Below are positions 55,242-63,982 of a stretch of 64,000 nt of DNA, in pieces (within the stretch, counting starts at the first letter, position 1; the number at the start of each line of letters is the position of its first letter). The translations under genes and the position numbers were made by a program. Under the pieces are notes generated by a model. It did no database searches. It saw only the letters and a list, made by a program, of their open reading frames with translations, and was not told where the DNA came from. This DNA is from Pseudomonas fluorescens (GTDB lineage: Bacteria; Pseudomonadota; Gammaproteobacteria; Pseudomonadales; Pseudomonadaceae): NCBI GenBank assembly GCA_902825215.1, contig LR782234.1, positions 1,054,001-1,118,000 of the forward strand, read 5' to 3'.

Positions 55242-56336
55242 ATGAGTACTCATACTTTCAAACCCGACATGCCTCCACCGAACAGCAGCATCGGCGTGGT
55301 GGCGTGGATGCGCGCGAACATGTTCTCCAGTTGGCTCAACACCCTGCTGACGCTGTTTGCGTTCTACCTGATTTACCTGGTCGTGCCGCCGATCCTCAGC
55401 TGGGCCATCGTCGATGCCAACTGGGTCGGCACTACTCGCGCCGATTGCACCAAGGACGGCGCCTGCTGGGTGTTCATTCAGCAGCGTTTCGGCCAGTTCA
55501 TGTACGGCTACTACCCGACGGAGTTGCGCTGGCGCGTGGACCTGACTGTGTGGCTGGCGGTGATCGGCGCGGCGCCTTTGTTCATCTCCCGTGTACCGCG
55601 TAAAGCGATCTACGGGCTGAGCTTTCTGGTGCTGTATCCGATCATTGCCTTCATCCTGTTGCACGGCGGTTTCGGTCTGACCAATGTGGCGACCAGCCAA
55701 TGGGGCGGCCTGATGCTGACCTTGGTGATCGCCACCGTGGGTATCGCTGGTGCCTTGCCGCTGGGCATCGTGCTGGCGCTGGGGCGGCGCTCGAACATGC
55801 CGGCGATTCGTGTGGTCTGTGTGACCTTCATCGAGTTCTGGCGCGGCGTGCCGTTGATCACTGTGCTGTTCATGTCCTCGGTGATGCTGCCGCTGTTCCT
55901 GCCTGAAGGCATGAACTTCGACAAACTGCTGCGGGCGCTGATCGGCGTGATCCTGTTCCAGTCGGCCTATGTGGCCGAAGTGGTGCGTGGCGGTCTGCAA
56001 GCAATTCCTAAAGGCCAATACGAAGCCGCAGCGGCAATGGGCCTCGGTTACTGGCGCTCGATGGGCCTGGTGATTTTGCCGCAAGCCCTGAAACTGGTAA
56101 TTCCCGGCATCGTCAACACGTTCATTGCGCTGTTCAAGGACACTAGCCTTGTGATCATCATCGGCCTCTTCGACCTGCTCAACAGCGTCAAGCAAGCCGC
56201 GGCCGATCCGAAATGGCTGGGCATGGCCACCGAAGGCTACGTGTTCGCCGCCCTGGTGTTCTGGATTTTCTGTTTTGGTATGTCGCGCTATTCCATGCAT
56301 CTGGAACGCAAGCTCGACACTGGCCACAAGCGTTAG
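55242..56336 (+). CDS. aapM: AapM, amino-acid ABC transporter permease
   Basis: A 364-aa inner-membrane permease partner of AapQ. WGGLMLTLVIATVGIAGALPLGIVLALGRRSNMPAIRVVCVTFIEFWRGVPLITVLFMSSVMLPLF and the EAA loop GQYEAAAAMGLGYWRSMGLVILPQALKLVIPGIVNTFIALFKDTSL are typical. It starts 10 bp after aapQ. Confidence 0.95.
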   Translation: MSTHTFKPDMPPPNSSIGVVAWMRANMFSSWLNTLLTLFAFYLIYLVVPPILSWAIVDANWVGTTRADCTKDGACWVFIQQRFGQFMYGYYPTELRWRVDLTVWLAVIGAAPLFISRVPRKAIYGLSFLVLYPIIAFILLHGGFGLTNVATSQWGGLMLTLVIATVGIAGALPLGIVLALGRRSNMPAIRVVCVTFIEFWRGVPLITVLFMSSVMLPLFLPEGMNFDKLLRALIGVILFQSAYVAEVVRGGLQAIPKGQYEAAAAMGLGYWRSMGLVILPQALKLVIPGIVNTFIALFKDTSLVIIIGLFDLLNSVKQAAADPKWLGMATEGYVFAALVFWIFCFGMSRYSMHLERKLDTGHKR

Positions 56337-56349
56337 GAGTTCTCTGTAA

Positions 56350-57114
56350 ATGAGCGAAGCAATCAAAAAGCCTGTGGGCCCTGAAGGCATCATCCAGATG
56401 CAGGGCGTCAACAAGTGGTACGGCCAGTTCCACGTATTGAAAGACATCAACCTCAACGTCAAGCAGGGCGAGCGTATCGTCCTGTGCGGGCCGTCGGGCT
56501 CGGGCAAATCGACGACGATTCGTTGCCTCAACCGCCTGGAAGAACACCAGCAGGGCCGCATCGTTGTCGATGGCGTGGAACTGACCAATGACCTCAAGCA
56601 GATCGAAGCGATCCGCCGCGAAGTCGGCATGGTGTTCCAGCACTTCAACCTGTTCCCGCACCTGACCATTCTGCAGAACTGCACCCTGGCGCCAATGTGG
56701 GTACGCAAGATGCCCAAGCGCAAGGCCGAGGAAATCGCCATGCATTATCTGGAGCGCGTACGCATTCCGGAGCAGGCGCACAAGTACCCGGGACAACTGT
56801 CCGGTGGTCAGCAACAACGTGTGGCGATCGCCCGCGCGTTGTGCATGAAACCGAAAATCATGCTGTTCGATGAACCGACTTCAGCGCTCGATCCAGAGAT
56901 GGTGAAGGAAGTGCTCGACACCATGATCGGCCTCGCGGAAGACGGCATGACCATGCTCTGCGTGACCCACGAAATGGGCTTCGCCCGCACCGTGGCGAAC
57001 CGCGTGATCTTCATGGACAAGGGCGAGATCGTTGAGCAGGCGGCGCCGAACGACTTCTTTGACAATCCGCAGAATGAGCGGACGAAGTTGTTCCTGAGTC
57101 AGATTCTGCATTGA
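56350..57114 (+). CDS. aapP: AapP, ATPase of general L-amino-acid ABC transporter
   Basis: A 254-aa polar amino-acid ABC ATPase. Walker [11 protein letters not shown]-loop [16 protein letters not shown], signature [15 protein letters not shown], Walker [16 protein letters not shown] and H-loop CVTHEMGF are all intact. It is the last gene of the operon, 13 bp after aapM, and is followed by a terminator. Confidence 0.96.
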   Translation: MSEAIKKPVGPEGIIQMQGVNKWYGQFHVLKDINLNVKQGERIVLCGPSGSGKSTTIRCLNRLEEHQQGRIVVDGVELTNDLKQIEAIRREVGMVFQHFNLFPHLTILQNCTLAPMWVRKMPKRKAEEIAMHYLERVRIPEQAHKYPGQLSGGQQQRVAIARALCMKPKIMLFDEPTSALDPEMVKEVLDTMIGLAEDGMTMLCVTHEMGFARTVANRVIFMDKGEIVEQAAPNDFFDNPQNERTKLFLSQILH

Positions 57115-57130
57115 TGGTTGTTGCGTAAAA

Positions 57131-57161
57131 CCAACCCGGCCATGTGCCGGGTTGTTTTTTT
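57131..57161 (+). terminator. Rho-independent terminator of aapJQMP
   Basis: CAACCCGGC, short loop, GCCGGGTTGTTTTTTT, 17 bp after the aapP stop. Confidence 0.9.
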
Positions 57162-57166
57162 GGGGG

Positions 57167-57649
57167 TCAGGGAACCGAAAGGGATTCATGTTCTTTGTGG
57201 ACGATGTGCTCGAAACCTCTTAAATCTGCACCTTCGCCGAGAGTCTTCGCATCGGTTAGCAAATACGGGTAACGATCCAATAAACGCATCAACAGTATGA
57301 GTGCCTTGGGCGGCAATATTTCGCCGCGTTCGTAGCGAGAGAATGCGTTATGCCCGCCCCCGGATAGTATTTGCACCGTCTCTTTTTGCGTCAGATGTAA
57401 TTTGCGGCGAATTCTTCTCATCTCGTTGCCGACCATTTTCCTGCTGGCGATAACGAGTTCATCGCATGCATCTGAATAACGTTGCCCGCACAATTCATCG
57501 AGCTCGATTTCTCCGCACTTCTGACATTCCCACCCCGACAGGTTGTCAATCCGGCGCTCCATCCCTTTGACGCTCACGGTTTCGCCTCGGCCGTCGAAAT
57601 GCACCATGCCTTCAGCGGCACCACAACTGAAACACTGTTGCGTACTCAT
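57167..57649 (-). CDS. mqsA: MqsA-family antitoxin (zinc-binding, HTH)
   Basis: A 160-aa antitoxin. The N-terminal zinc-binding module has CFSCG (Cys6, Cys9) and CQKCGE, with the DELCGQRYSDACDELVIASRKMVGNEMRRIRR linker. An XRE-type DNA-binding domain follows (KLHLTQKETVQILSGGGHNAFSRYERGEILPPKALILLMRLLDRYP). It should bind and neutralise MqsR and repress the operon. The ATG at 57649 overlaps the mqsR stop by 4 bp; the longer upstream frame is the reverse-phase reading through mqsR. It is about 30 residues longer than E. coli MqsA, mostly at the C-terminus (LTDAKTLGEGADLRGFEHIVH). Confidence 0.9.
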   Translation of the reverse strand: MSTQQCFSCGAAEGMVHFDGRGETVSVKGMERRIDNLSGWECQKCGEIELDELCGQRYSDACDELVIASRKMVGNEMRRIRRKLHLTQKETVQILSGGGHNAFSRYERGEILPPKALILLMRLLDRYPYLLTDAKTLGEGADLRGFEHIVHKEHESLSVP

Positions 57650-57957
57650 GAGTTGTTCTCCTTGAAAGAGATCACAGGTGGGCGCTTGTCGTAGTGATAT
57701 GACACCTTTATGTAAATCTCCAGACCATGTGAATTGATGTGATAGACATCCTGCCAAATACGGTGGTTGTCATAGGTCGTCATCGACTTGTAGAGCATGC
57801 TGCGCTGCAGCCTGAAAACCACTTCCTGCATGTCTGCGAGCGTCAGCTCCAGCTCAGATCCGCTTCTTCTGGCAGTGTGCGTGAACGCCCTCCAGCCTAG
57901 CCTCCTGACATCCGCCTTGATCACCGCCAAGTCGTAATGGGGTGTGTTCTTTTCCAT
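57646..57957 (-). CDS. mqsR: MqsR-family toxin (mRNA interferase)
   Basis: A 103-aa RelE-fold endoribonuclease, cutting mRNA mainly at GCU in E. coli. MEKNTPHYDLAVIKADV and the conserved MLYKSMTTYDNHRIWQDVYHI and LEIYIKVSYHYDKRPPVISFKE contain the Lys, Gln and Tyr catalytic positions of MqsR. The toxin gene comes first, as in E. coli mqsRA. A 23-bp perfect palindrome lies 23 bp before its start. Confidence 0.93.
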   Translation of the reverse strand: MEKNTPHYDLAVIKADVRRLGWRAFTHTARRSGSELELTLADMQEVVFRLQRSMLYKSMTTYDNHRIWQDVYHINSHGLEIYIKVSYHYDKRPPVISFKENNS

Positions 57958-57980
57958 AAGAAGCCAAAACCCTGTCCCTG

Positions 57981-58003
57981 AAATTACCCTTAAAGGGTAA
58001 TTT
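57981..58003. promoter_or_regulatory. Palindromic operator of mqsRA
   Basis: AAATTACCCTT-A-AAGGGTAATTT, perfect 11-bp arms around one base, immediately upstream of mqsR. E. coli MqsA binds AACCT-N3-AGGTT palindromes; the ACCCT/AGGGT core here is the likely equivalent. Confidence 0.75.
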
Positions 58004-58089
58004 TGACCAATCGAAAATGCCGCTCCATGTGTCTCGATTGACCCTAGGTGGTTGCCGTCCTACATGGGTCTGACTAACATGTCGGAAAA

Positions 58090-58110
58090 TTCATCCTATG
58101 ATTGGATGAA
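58090..58110. promoter_or_regulatory. Palindromic GntR operator
   Basis: TTCATCC-TATGATT-GGATGAA, perfect 7-bp arms, 12 bp before the gntR start and overlapping its ribosome site region; spacing suits a FadR-type dimer, implying autoregulation. Confidence 0.65.
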
Positions 58111-58122
58111 AGGACGAGACCT

Positions 58123-58782
58123 ATGTCAGACATTTCTCCACTCATCAAACGGTCGCTGGTCGATCAGGCGCTGGATCAGTTACGCCAGCGCATCAACAGC
58201 GGCGCATGGCAGGTCGGCGAGCGCTTGCCGACCGAGCCTGAGCTGTGCGCCGAGCTGGGCATCAGCCGCAACACGGTGCGCGAGGCCATGCGTGTGCTGG
58301 CGTTTTCCGGGCTGATCGAAATCCGTCAGGGCGACGGCAGTTATTTGCGCGCAGTGGTCGATCCGCTCGACACGCTGAAGGCGCTGTCGCGGTGTTCGCT
58401 GGATCAGGCGCGGGAAACCCGGCACATCCTCGAAGTCGAGGCCATCGGCCTGGCCGCGTTGCGCCGTACCGACGAGGATCTGGCGGCACTGCGCGAGGCG
58501 CTCGGCACCAGCGGCAGCCATTACCACGGTGACCTCGACACCTACATCGGCTGCGATCTGGTGTTTCACCGGCGTCTTGTCGACGCTGCGCACAATCCGA
58601 CCCTCAGCGAGCTGTATCGCTATTTCTCCAGCATCGTCGGCGCGCAATTGCGCCAGACCCTGAACATCGTCCCGCGCCGTCAGGAAGTGTTCGATCTGCA
58701 CATCGACTTGCTCGATGCGGTCGAACAACGCGACCCGGAGCGGGCCAAAGCCTTGTCGAGGCAGTTGATCAATGAACCCTGA
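58123..58782 (+). CDS. GntR-family (FadR/FCD) regulator
   Basis: A 219-aa regulator. The winged helix (SLVDQALDQLRQRINSGAWQVGERLPTEPELCAELGISRNTVREAMRVLAFSGLIEIRQGDGSYL) is at residues 9-75. The FCD ligand domain (DQARETRHILEVEAIGLAALRRTDEDL, DTYIGCDLVFHRRLVDAAHNPTL, HIDLLDAVEQRDPERA) has metal-binding Asp and His residues. The start at 58123 has AGGACG upstream. The MFS gene overlaps its end by 11 bp, so it most likely controls that exporter. Confidence 0.92.
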   Translation: MSDISPLIKRSLVDQALDQLRQRINSGAWQVGERLPTEPELCAELGISRNTVREAMRVLAFSGLIEIRQGDGSYLRAVVDPLDTLKALSRCSLDQARETRHILEVEAIGLAALRRTDEDLAALREALGTSGSHYHGDLDTYIGCDLVFHRRLVDAAHNPTLSELYRYFSSIVGAQLRQTLNIVPRRQEVFDLHIDLLDAVEQRDPERAKALSRQLINEP

Positions 58783-60076
58783 AACCGAGAAAACCATGTC
58801 CCGCAGCGAGATAGCCACAGCGAACAAACGCACGCCAGAACTGGAAGAGTTGCTGATCGATGCCGAGGCCGACGACGAGCAAGTGCAGCAAAGCCATCCG
58901 CTGGTGAAGCGTCCGTGGCTGTTGCTGCTTGGGTTGATTCTGGTAGCGCTTAACCTGCGCCCGGCACTGTCGAGCATGGCGCCGCTGCTCAGCGAGGTTT
59001 CCAGAAGCCTTGGATTGTCGGCGGCGCAGGCGGGTTTGCTGACGACGTTGCCGGTGCTGTGCCTGGGCTTGTTCGCGCCGCTTGCGCCGATTCTGGCGCG
59101 GCGTTTCGGTGCTGAGCGGGTGGTGCTGGGGATTCTGCTGACGCTGGCTGGCGGGATTATCCTGCGCAGCAATTTTGGTGAGATTGGCCTGTTCGCCGGC
59201 AGCGTCCTCGGTGGCGCGAGCATTGGCATTGTCGGCGTTCTGCTGCCCGGCATCGTCAAGCGCGACTTTGCCAAGCACGCCGGAACCATGACCGGCGTCT
59301 ACACCATGGCCCTGTGTCTGGGCGCGGCGATGGCGGCGGGTTCGACCGTGCCGTTGAGTGAGCACTTCGGCAACAGCTGGGCGATGGGGCTGGGTTTCTG
59401 GGTGATCCCGGCGCTGCTGGCCGCGGTGTTCTGGCTGCCGCAAGTCGGCTCGAAGCATGGCGTGCACAACGTCGCTTATAGGGTGCGCGGGCTGTTACGT
59501 GACCCGCTGGCCTGGCAAGTCACCTTGTACATGGGCCTGCAATCATCGCTGGCCTACATCGTATTCGGCTGGTTGCCGTCGATCCTTATCGGTCGCGGGC
59601 TGACGCCAACCCAGGCCGGTCTGGTGCTGTCCGGCTCAGTAATCATTCAACTGGCCAGCTCGCTGGCCGCGCCATGGCTGGCGACGCGCGGCAAGGATCA
59701 GCGTCTGGCCATCGTCGTAGTGATGGCGCTGACCCTTGGCGGTCTGTTCGGTTGCCTGTATGCACCAATCGAAGGTCTGTGGGGCTGGGCGATCCTGCTC
59801 GGCCTGGGGCAGGGCGGCACATTCAGCCTGGCGCTGACGCTGATTGTGCTGCGCTCGCGCGATTCCCATGTCGCGGCGAACCTGTCGAGCATGTCTCAGG
59901 GCTTCGGTTATACGTTGGCCTCGATGGGGCCGTTCGCGGTCGGCGTGGTGCATGACTGGACGGGTGGCTGGAATGCCGTGGGCTGGATTTTCGGCATCAT
60001 TGGTACCGGAGCGATCATTGCCGGCCTCGGTGCCGGGCGTGCGCTGTATGTGCAGGTGCAAAGCGAAAGGATCTGA
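58772..60076 (+). CDS. MFS transporter, CynX/NimT family
   Basis: A 434-aa 12-helix major-facilitator protein. LILVALNLRPALSSMAPLLSEVSRSLGLSAAQAGLLTTLPVLCLGLFAPLAP is the typical CynX/NimT opening, after an unusual ~45-residue charged N-terminal tail (ELEELLIDAEADDEQVQQ). GPFAVGVVHDWTGGWNAVG is near the end. Family members include the cyanate transporter CynX and 2-nitroimidazole exporter NimT; the substrate here is open. It overlaps the GntR gene. Confidence 0.9.
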   Translation: MNPETEKTMSRSEIATANKRTPELEELLIDAEADDEQVQQSHPLVKRPWLLLLGLILVALNLRPALSSMAPLLSEVSRSLGLSAAQAGLLTTLPVLCLGLFAPLAPILARRFGAERVVLGILLTLAGGIILRSNFGEIGLFAGSVLGGASIGIVGVLLPGIVKRDFAKHAGTMTGVYTMALCLGAAMAAGSTVPLSEHFGNSWAMGLGFWVIPALLAAVFWLPQVGSKHGVHNVAYRVRGLLRDPLAWQVTLYMGLQSSLAYIVFGWLPSILIGRGLTPTQAGLVLSGSVIIQLASSLAAPWLATRGKDQRLAIVVVMALTLGGLFGCLYAPIEGLWGWAILLGLGQGGTFSLALTLIVLRSRDSHVAANLSSMSQGFGYTLASMGPFAVGVVHDWTGGWNAVGWIFGIIGTGAIIAGLGAGRALYVQVQSERI

Positions 60077-60088
60077 CGCGATTCAAAC

Positions 60089-60178
60089 TGTAGGAGTGAG
60101 CCTGCTCGCGATAGCGGTGGTTCAGTCAGCGCAACGTTGACTGGAAGGACGCTATCGCGAGCAGGCTCACTCCTACAG
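60089..60178. repeat. REP inverted pair (variant CCTGCTCGCGATAGC)
   Basis: TGTAGGAGTGAGCCTGCTCGCGATAGC and its inverted copy ending GCTATCGCGAGCAGGCTCACTCCTACA, downstream of the MFS gene. Confidence 0.9.
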
Positions 60179-60280
60179 GTTTTGCGTGCTGCAGGTATTC
60201 GGTGTGCGAATGCCGATAGTGTTTCCGCGCTCGGCGGATTATCGTGCTGGCAATCTGTACCTCTTTCTTTGGAGATTGTC

Positions 60281-60751
60281 TTGAGCGAAGCCCACAGCGC
60301 CCTGATCACCCGTTTCTACCAGGCCTTCCAGCGCCTCGACGCCGAAGCCATGGCCGCCTGCTACACCGATGACGTGGTCTTCAGCGATCCGGCCTTCGGC
60401 GAATTGCGCGGTCGCGATGCCGGCGATATGTGGCGCATGCTCACCACCCGCGCCAAGGATTTCTCGCTGACCTTCGACAACATCCGCGCCGACGAGCGTA
60501 CGGGTGGCGCGCATTGGGTCGCCACCTACCTGTTCAGCCAGACCGGCAATATCGTGATCAACGATATCCAGGCGCGTTTCGTCTTTCGCGACGGCAAGAT
60601 CTGCGAGCACCATGATCATTTCGACCTGTGGCGCTGGTCGCGTCAGGCGTTGGGCTTCAAAGGCTTGCTTCTGGGCTGGACGCCGCTGGTGCGCAATGCC
60701 GTCCGCGCGCAGGCGCGCAAGGGACTGAAGGCATTTCAGGCCGGTCGCTGA
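60281..60751 (+). CDS. NTF2-like/SnoaL-fold protein
   Basis: A 156-aa cytoplasmic protein of the NTF2-like superfamily: [92 protein letters not shown]. The start is TTG at 60281 with GGAG 7 nt before; the frame is open further upstream through the REP pair, which is not coding. Members bind or isomerise small molecules; no ligand can be named. Confidence 0.85.
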   Translation: MSEAHSALITRFYQAFQRLDAEAMAACYTDDVVFSDPAFGELRGRDAGDMWRMLTTRAKDFSLTFDNIRADERTGGAHWVATYLFSQTGNIVINDIQARFVFRDGKICEHHDHFDLWRWSRQALGFKGLLLGWTPLVRNAVRAQARKGLKAFQAGR

Positions 60752-60791
60752 TAAGATCGCCACCTGTTTTCCTACACGCCTTGATCCCGAA

Positions 60792-61094
60792 GTGACCAGC
60801 CTTAGCGAAAATTCTGTCGTTGTTGCCGAGCCGGTGAGCAAATCCTGGTTCGTCTACCTCGTTCGCGCCGCCAATGGCTCGTTGTATTGCGGGATCAGCG
60901 ATGATCCCGTGCGCCGTTTTGCCAAGCACCAAAGCGGCAAGGGCGCGCGGTTCTTTCTTTCCAGCCCGGCGATGGCGCTGGTCTATACCGAACGGTGTCG
61001 CGACAAAAGCGATGCGTTGCGCCAGGAGCGGCTGATCAAAAAGCTGCGCAAGAGCGCCAAGGAATGCCTGGTCGCGTCTTATCAATCTGACTGA
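60792..61094 (+). CDS. GIY-YIG domain protein (UPF0213/YhbQ type)
   Basis: A 100-aa GIY-YIG nuclease-fold protein starting at [79 protein letters not shown] is the complete UPF0213 domain (the GIY and YIG positions read VYL and YCG). The E. coli homologue YhbQ cuts structured DNA. It follows the NTF2-like gene by 40 bp and may be cotranscribed. Confidence 0.9.
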   Translation: MTSLSENSVVVAEPVSKSWFVYLVRAANGSLYCGISDDPVRRFAKHQSGKGARFFLSSPAMALVYTERCRDKSDALRQERLIKKLRKSAKECLVASYQSD

Positions 61095-61178
61095 TAGGTT
61101 CCCATCAGGCGGATCTGTAGGCTGCTAATCAAATGCGCGTTAAGCTGCGGGCTCATTATCTGAGCGGCGGAGCCGAGC

Positions 61179-62114
61179 ATGTCCGAGTTGATTCTGCATC
61201 ATTACCCGACCTCTCCATTTGCCGAGAAGGCCCGCCTGCTGCTGGGTTTCAAAGGCTTGTCGTGGCGCTCGGTGCATATCTCGCCGGTGATGCCGAAACC
61301 GGATCTGACCGCCCTGACCGGTGGCTACCGCAAGACCCCGGTGCTGCAGATTGGTGCTGACATCTATTGCGACACTTCGCTGATCGCGCGTCGTCTGGAG
61401 CAAGAGAAGGCTTTGCCGGCGTTCTTCCCCGAGGGCCAGGAATTCACAGCCGCCAGTTTTGCCACATGGGCCGATTCGGTGGTGTTTCAACATGCGGTGA
61501 GTCTGGTGTTCCAGCCGGAGTCGGTGGCGGTGCGTTTCGCCAAGTTGCCGCCGGAAGCGATCAAGGCGTTTATTGCCGACCGCGCGGGTCTGTTCAGTGG
61601 TGGCAGCGCCACGCGTTTGTCTGCAGAACAGGCCAAGCATCAATGGCCGACGATCATGGCGCGTCTGCAGCAGCAGTTGCAGCGCGAGCAGGGCGACTTC
61701 CTGTTCGGCGAACCATCGATTGCCGACTTCGCCATGGCGCATCCGCTGTGGTTCCTCAAGGCCACTCACGTGACCGCACCGCTAGTCGATGAGTATCCGG
61801 CTGTCGTCGCGTGGCTGGGGCGCGTGCTGGGCTTTGGTCATGGCGCGGCGAGCGAGATGTCCTCCGCCGAGGCGCTGGAAGTTGCGCGTAGCGCTACGCC
61901 GGCGGCACTGCCGGATGAGCAGTTTGTTGATCCGAATGGCTTTACGGCCGGGCAGCAAGTGGCGATTGCCGCCATCGACTATGGCGTCGATCCGGTGGTC
62001 GGCGAGTTGCTGTTTGCCGGTCGCGAGGAATTGATCATCCGCCGCGAAGACGAGCGCGGCGGTGTGGTGCATGTGCACTTCCCGCGCTTCGGTTTCCGCA
62101 TCGAAGCACGCTGA
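61179..62114 (+). CDS. Glutathione S-transferase family protein
   Basis: A 311-aa protein, longer than the usual ~210. The N-terminal thioredoxin-like half (LILHHYPTSPFAEKARLLLGFKGLSWRSVHISPVMPKPDLTALTGGYRKTPVLQIGADIYCDTSLIARRLEQ) shows the Ser/Pro active start and the TPVLQ cis-Pro. The helical half includes GDFLFGEPSIADFAMAHPLWFL. The last ~90 residues (FVDPNGFTAGQQVAIAAIDYGVDPVVGELLFAGREELIIRREDERGGVVHVHFPRFGFRIE) form an extra beta-rich domain. The substrate is unknown. Confidence 0.88.
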   Translation: MSELILHHYPTSPFAEKARLLLGFKGLSWRSVHISPVMPKPDLTALTGGYRKTPVLQIGADIYCDTSLIARRLEQEKALPAFFPEGQEFTAASFATWADSVVFQHAVSLVFQPESVAVRFAKLPPEAIKAFIADRAGLFSGGSATRLSAEQAKHQWPTIMARLQQQLQREQGDFLFGEPSIADFAMAHPLWFLKATHVTAPLVDEYPAVVAWLGRVLGFGHGAASEMSSAEALEVARSATPAALPDEQFVDPNGFTAGQQVAIAAIDYGVDPVVGELLFAGREELIIRREDERGGVVHVHFPRFGFRIEAR

Positions 62115-62138
62115 TCTCTGGAATCGCCAGCTATACCT

Positions 62139-62227
62139 GTGGGAGCGAGCCTGCTCGCGAAGGCGGTGTGTCAGTCAACGAAGATTTCGTCTGAACAGAC
62201 GCCTTCGCGAGCAGGCTCGCTCCCACA
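62139..62227. repeat. REP inverted pair (GCGAGCAGGCTCGC type)
   Basis: TGTGGGAGCGAGCCTGCTCGCGAAGGC and its inverted copy, between the convergent GST and glutaredoxin-like genes. Confidence 0.9.
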
Positions 62228-62232
62228 ATGGG

Positions 62233-62583
62233 TTATTTCAGGGCAGCGAGGATTTCGTCCGGGTCAAACCCCCGAATCAACGTGCCGTTCACATCGATCA
62301 GTGGAATCCCGCGTCCACCCAATGCCTCGTACGCCTTGCGCGCCTCGGCATCCTTCTCGATATCAAATTCCTTGAACGGGATGCCCTTGCTGTCGAGGAA
62401 GCGTTTGGTCTGCTTGCAGTAGCCGCACCAGTCGGTGGCGTAGAGCACGACGTTGGCCTGCGCGCGCGTTTGCTCGGCAACCATCTGCGAGGGATTGACC
62501 ACCCGCTCGATCTTGCCCCAGTTCTGATAGACCACGACCACCAGCAGAACCAGCGCCACCTTCTTCAGCACTTTGCCGAGCAT
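62233..62583 (-). CDS. Membrane-anchored glutaredoxin-like protein
   Basis: A 116-aa protein with an N-terminal membrane helix (VLKKVALVLLVVVVYQNWG) and a glutaredoxin/NrdH fold: VVLYATDWCGYCKQTKRFLDSKGIPFKEFDIEKDAEARKAYEALGGRGIPLIDVNGTLIRGFDPDEIL. The CGYC redox pair and GIP cis-Pro are present. The fold is likely cytoplasmic or periplasmic depending on anchor orientation, which I cannot fix. Its ATG overlaps the yejK stop by one base (TGATG), so the two are coupled. Confidence 0.88.
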   Translation of the reverse strand: MLGKVLKKVALVLLVVVVYQNWGKIERVVNPSQMVAEQTRAQANVVLYATDWCGYCKQTKRFLDSKGIPFKEFDIEKDAEARKAYEALGGRGIPLIDVNGTLIRGFDPDEILAALK

Positions 62584-63587
62584 CAGTTGCGCCGCTTCAA
62601 CTGATCAGTCAACGAAGTCGGCAGACCTTTGATGATCAGGGTGCCGTTCTCTTCGTCGTATTCAATCTTCGAGCCCAGCAGGTGTGCTTCGAAGCTGATC
62701 GACAAGCCTTCGGCACGGCCGGTGAAACGGCGGAATTGATTGAGGGTGCGCTTGTCCGCCGGAATCTCTGGCGACAGGCCGTAGTCCTTGTTGCGGATGT
62801 GATCGTAGAAGGCTTTCGGGCGTTCTTCATCGATCAGCTCCGACAGCTCTTCCAGACCCATCGGTTCGCCGAGTTTGGCCTGGCTGCTGGCGTAATCGAC
62901 CAGGGTCTTGGTTTTCTCGCGCGCGGAGTCTTCCGGCAGGTCTTCGCTCTCGACGAAGTCACTGAACGCCTTGAGCAGCGTGCGGGTTTCGCCCGGGCCG
63001 TCGACGCCTTCCTGACAGCCGATGAAGTCGCGGAAATATTCCGAGACCTTCTTGCCGTTCTTGCCCTTGATGAACGAGATGTACTGCTTGGACTGCTTGT
63101 TGTTCTGCCACTCCGAGACGTTGATCCGCGCCGCCAGGTGCAACTGGCCGAGGTCGAGGTGACGCGACGGGGTCACGTCCAGCTCGTCGGTCACCGCCAC
63201 GCCTTCGCTGTGGTGCAACAAGGCGATCGCCAAGTAATCGGTCATGCCTTGCTGATAGTGGGCGAACAGCACGTGGCCGCCGACTGACAGGTTGGATTCT
63301 TCCATCAGTTTTTGCAGATGCTCGACCGCAACTTTGCTGAAGGCCGTGAAGTCCTTGCCGCCGTCCATGTACTCCTTCAACCAGCCGCTGAAAGGGAACG
63401 CGCCGGACTCCGGATGGAACAGACCCCAGGCTTTGCCCTGTTTGGCGTTATAGCTTTCGTTGAGGTCGGCGAGCATGTTTTCGATGGCTGCGGACTCGGC
63501 CAGTTCGGTGTCACGGGCGTGCAGAACTGCGGGCGTGCCGTCGGGTTTTTTGTCGATCAGGTGGACGATGCAATGACGGATCGGCAT
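62583..63587 (-). CDS. yejK: YejK/NdpA nucleoid-associated protein
   Basis: A 334-aa nucleoid-associated protein. [17 protein letters not shown] is the expected opening (start at 63587; the longer frame upstream is not supported). [97 protein letters not shown] and [30 protein letters not shown] are family blocks. It associates with bulk DNA and, by family knowledge, interacts with topoisomerases. Confidence 0.93.
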   Translation of the reverse strand: MPIRHCIVHLIDKKPDGTPAVLHARDTELAESAAIENMLADLNESYNAKQGKAWGLFHPESGAFPFSGWLKEYMDGGKDFTAFSKVAVEHLQKLMEESNLSVGGHVLFAHYQQGMTDYLAIALLHHSEGVAVTDELDVTPSRHLDLGQLHLAARINVSEWQNNKQSKQYISFIKGKNGKKVSEYFRDFIGCQEGVDGPGETRTLLKAFSDFVESEDLPEDSAREKTKTLVDYASSQAKLGEPMGLEELSELIDEERPKAFYDHIRNKDYGLSPEIPADKRTLNQFRRFTGRAEGLSISFEAHLLGSKIEYDEENGTLIIKGLPTSLTDQLKRRN

Positions 63588-63982
63588 GGGCTTCTCGGCT
63601 GTTGGAAGGGAGGAGGGCAGGCTCCCCCGAAAAAGCGCCCAGTGTACCGCAACCACTGGTTTTGGCGCGGGTTGCAGGGCAAAACCGGGGCGCGTGCCCG
63701 GCCTTATGCGGTTTTTTAGCGGTTTAGAGCAATAAAGCTGACCAAATGGGTAGCTAGAGGCGGATATTTCCTTGTCGCTGTGCTAGTTTTGCCCGGTCTT
63801 ACGCGAAGTCACTGCGTTAAGCGTGCATTCAGCATTTGTCAGGTCGAACCAAACCCTGATTTCGGCATCTATAACCCGACTCGTCGTGGTTATCGCCGAG
63901 GGTGCCAGATCCAGAAGATCGGGCTCGATGGCTGACACTGCACTCTGCAATCCATATGAATTTGATAGGGAAGGAACACTAC
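63588..63982. other. 395-bp gap between yejK and an HU-like gene, no gene seen
   Basis: Divergent promoters for yejK (minus) and the gene at 63983 (plus) should lie here. I see no repeat of the families noted elsewhere, no convincing ORF and no clear operator; AAGGAA at 63971 is the ribosome site for the next gene. Confidence 0.4.

Noticed and set aside
60137..60280. N-terminal extension of the NTF2-like protein
   Set aside because: It would translate half of a REP pair; a TTG with a good ribosome site at 60281 gives the family-sized protein.
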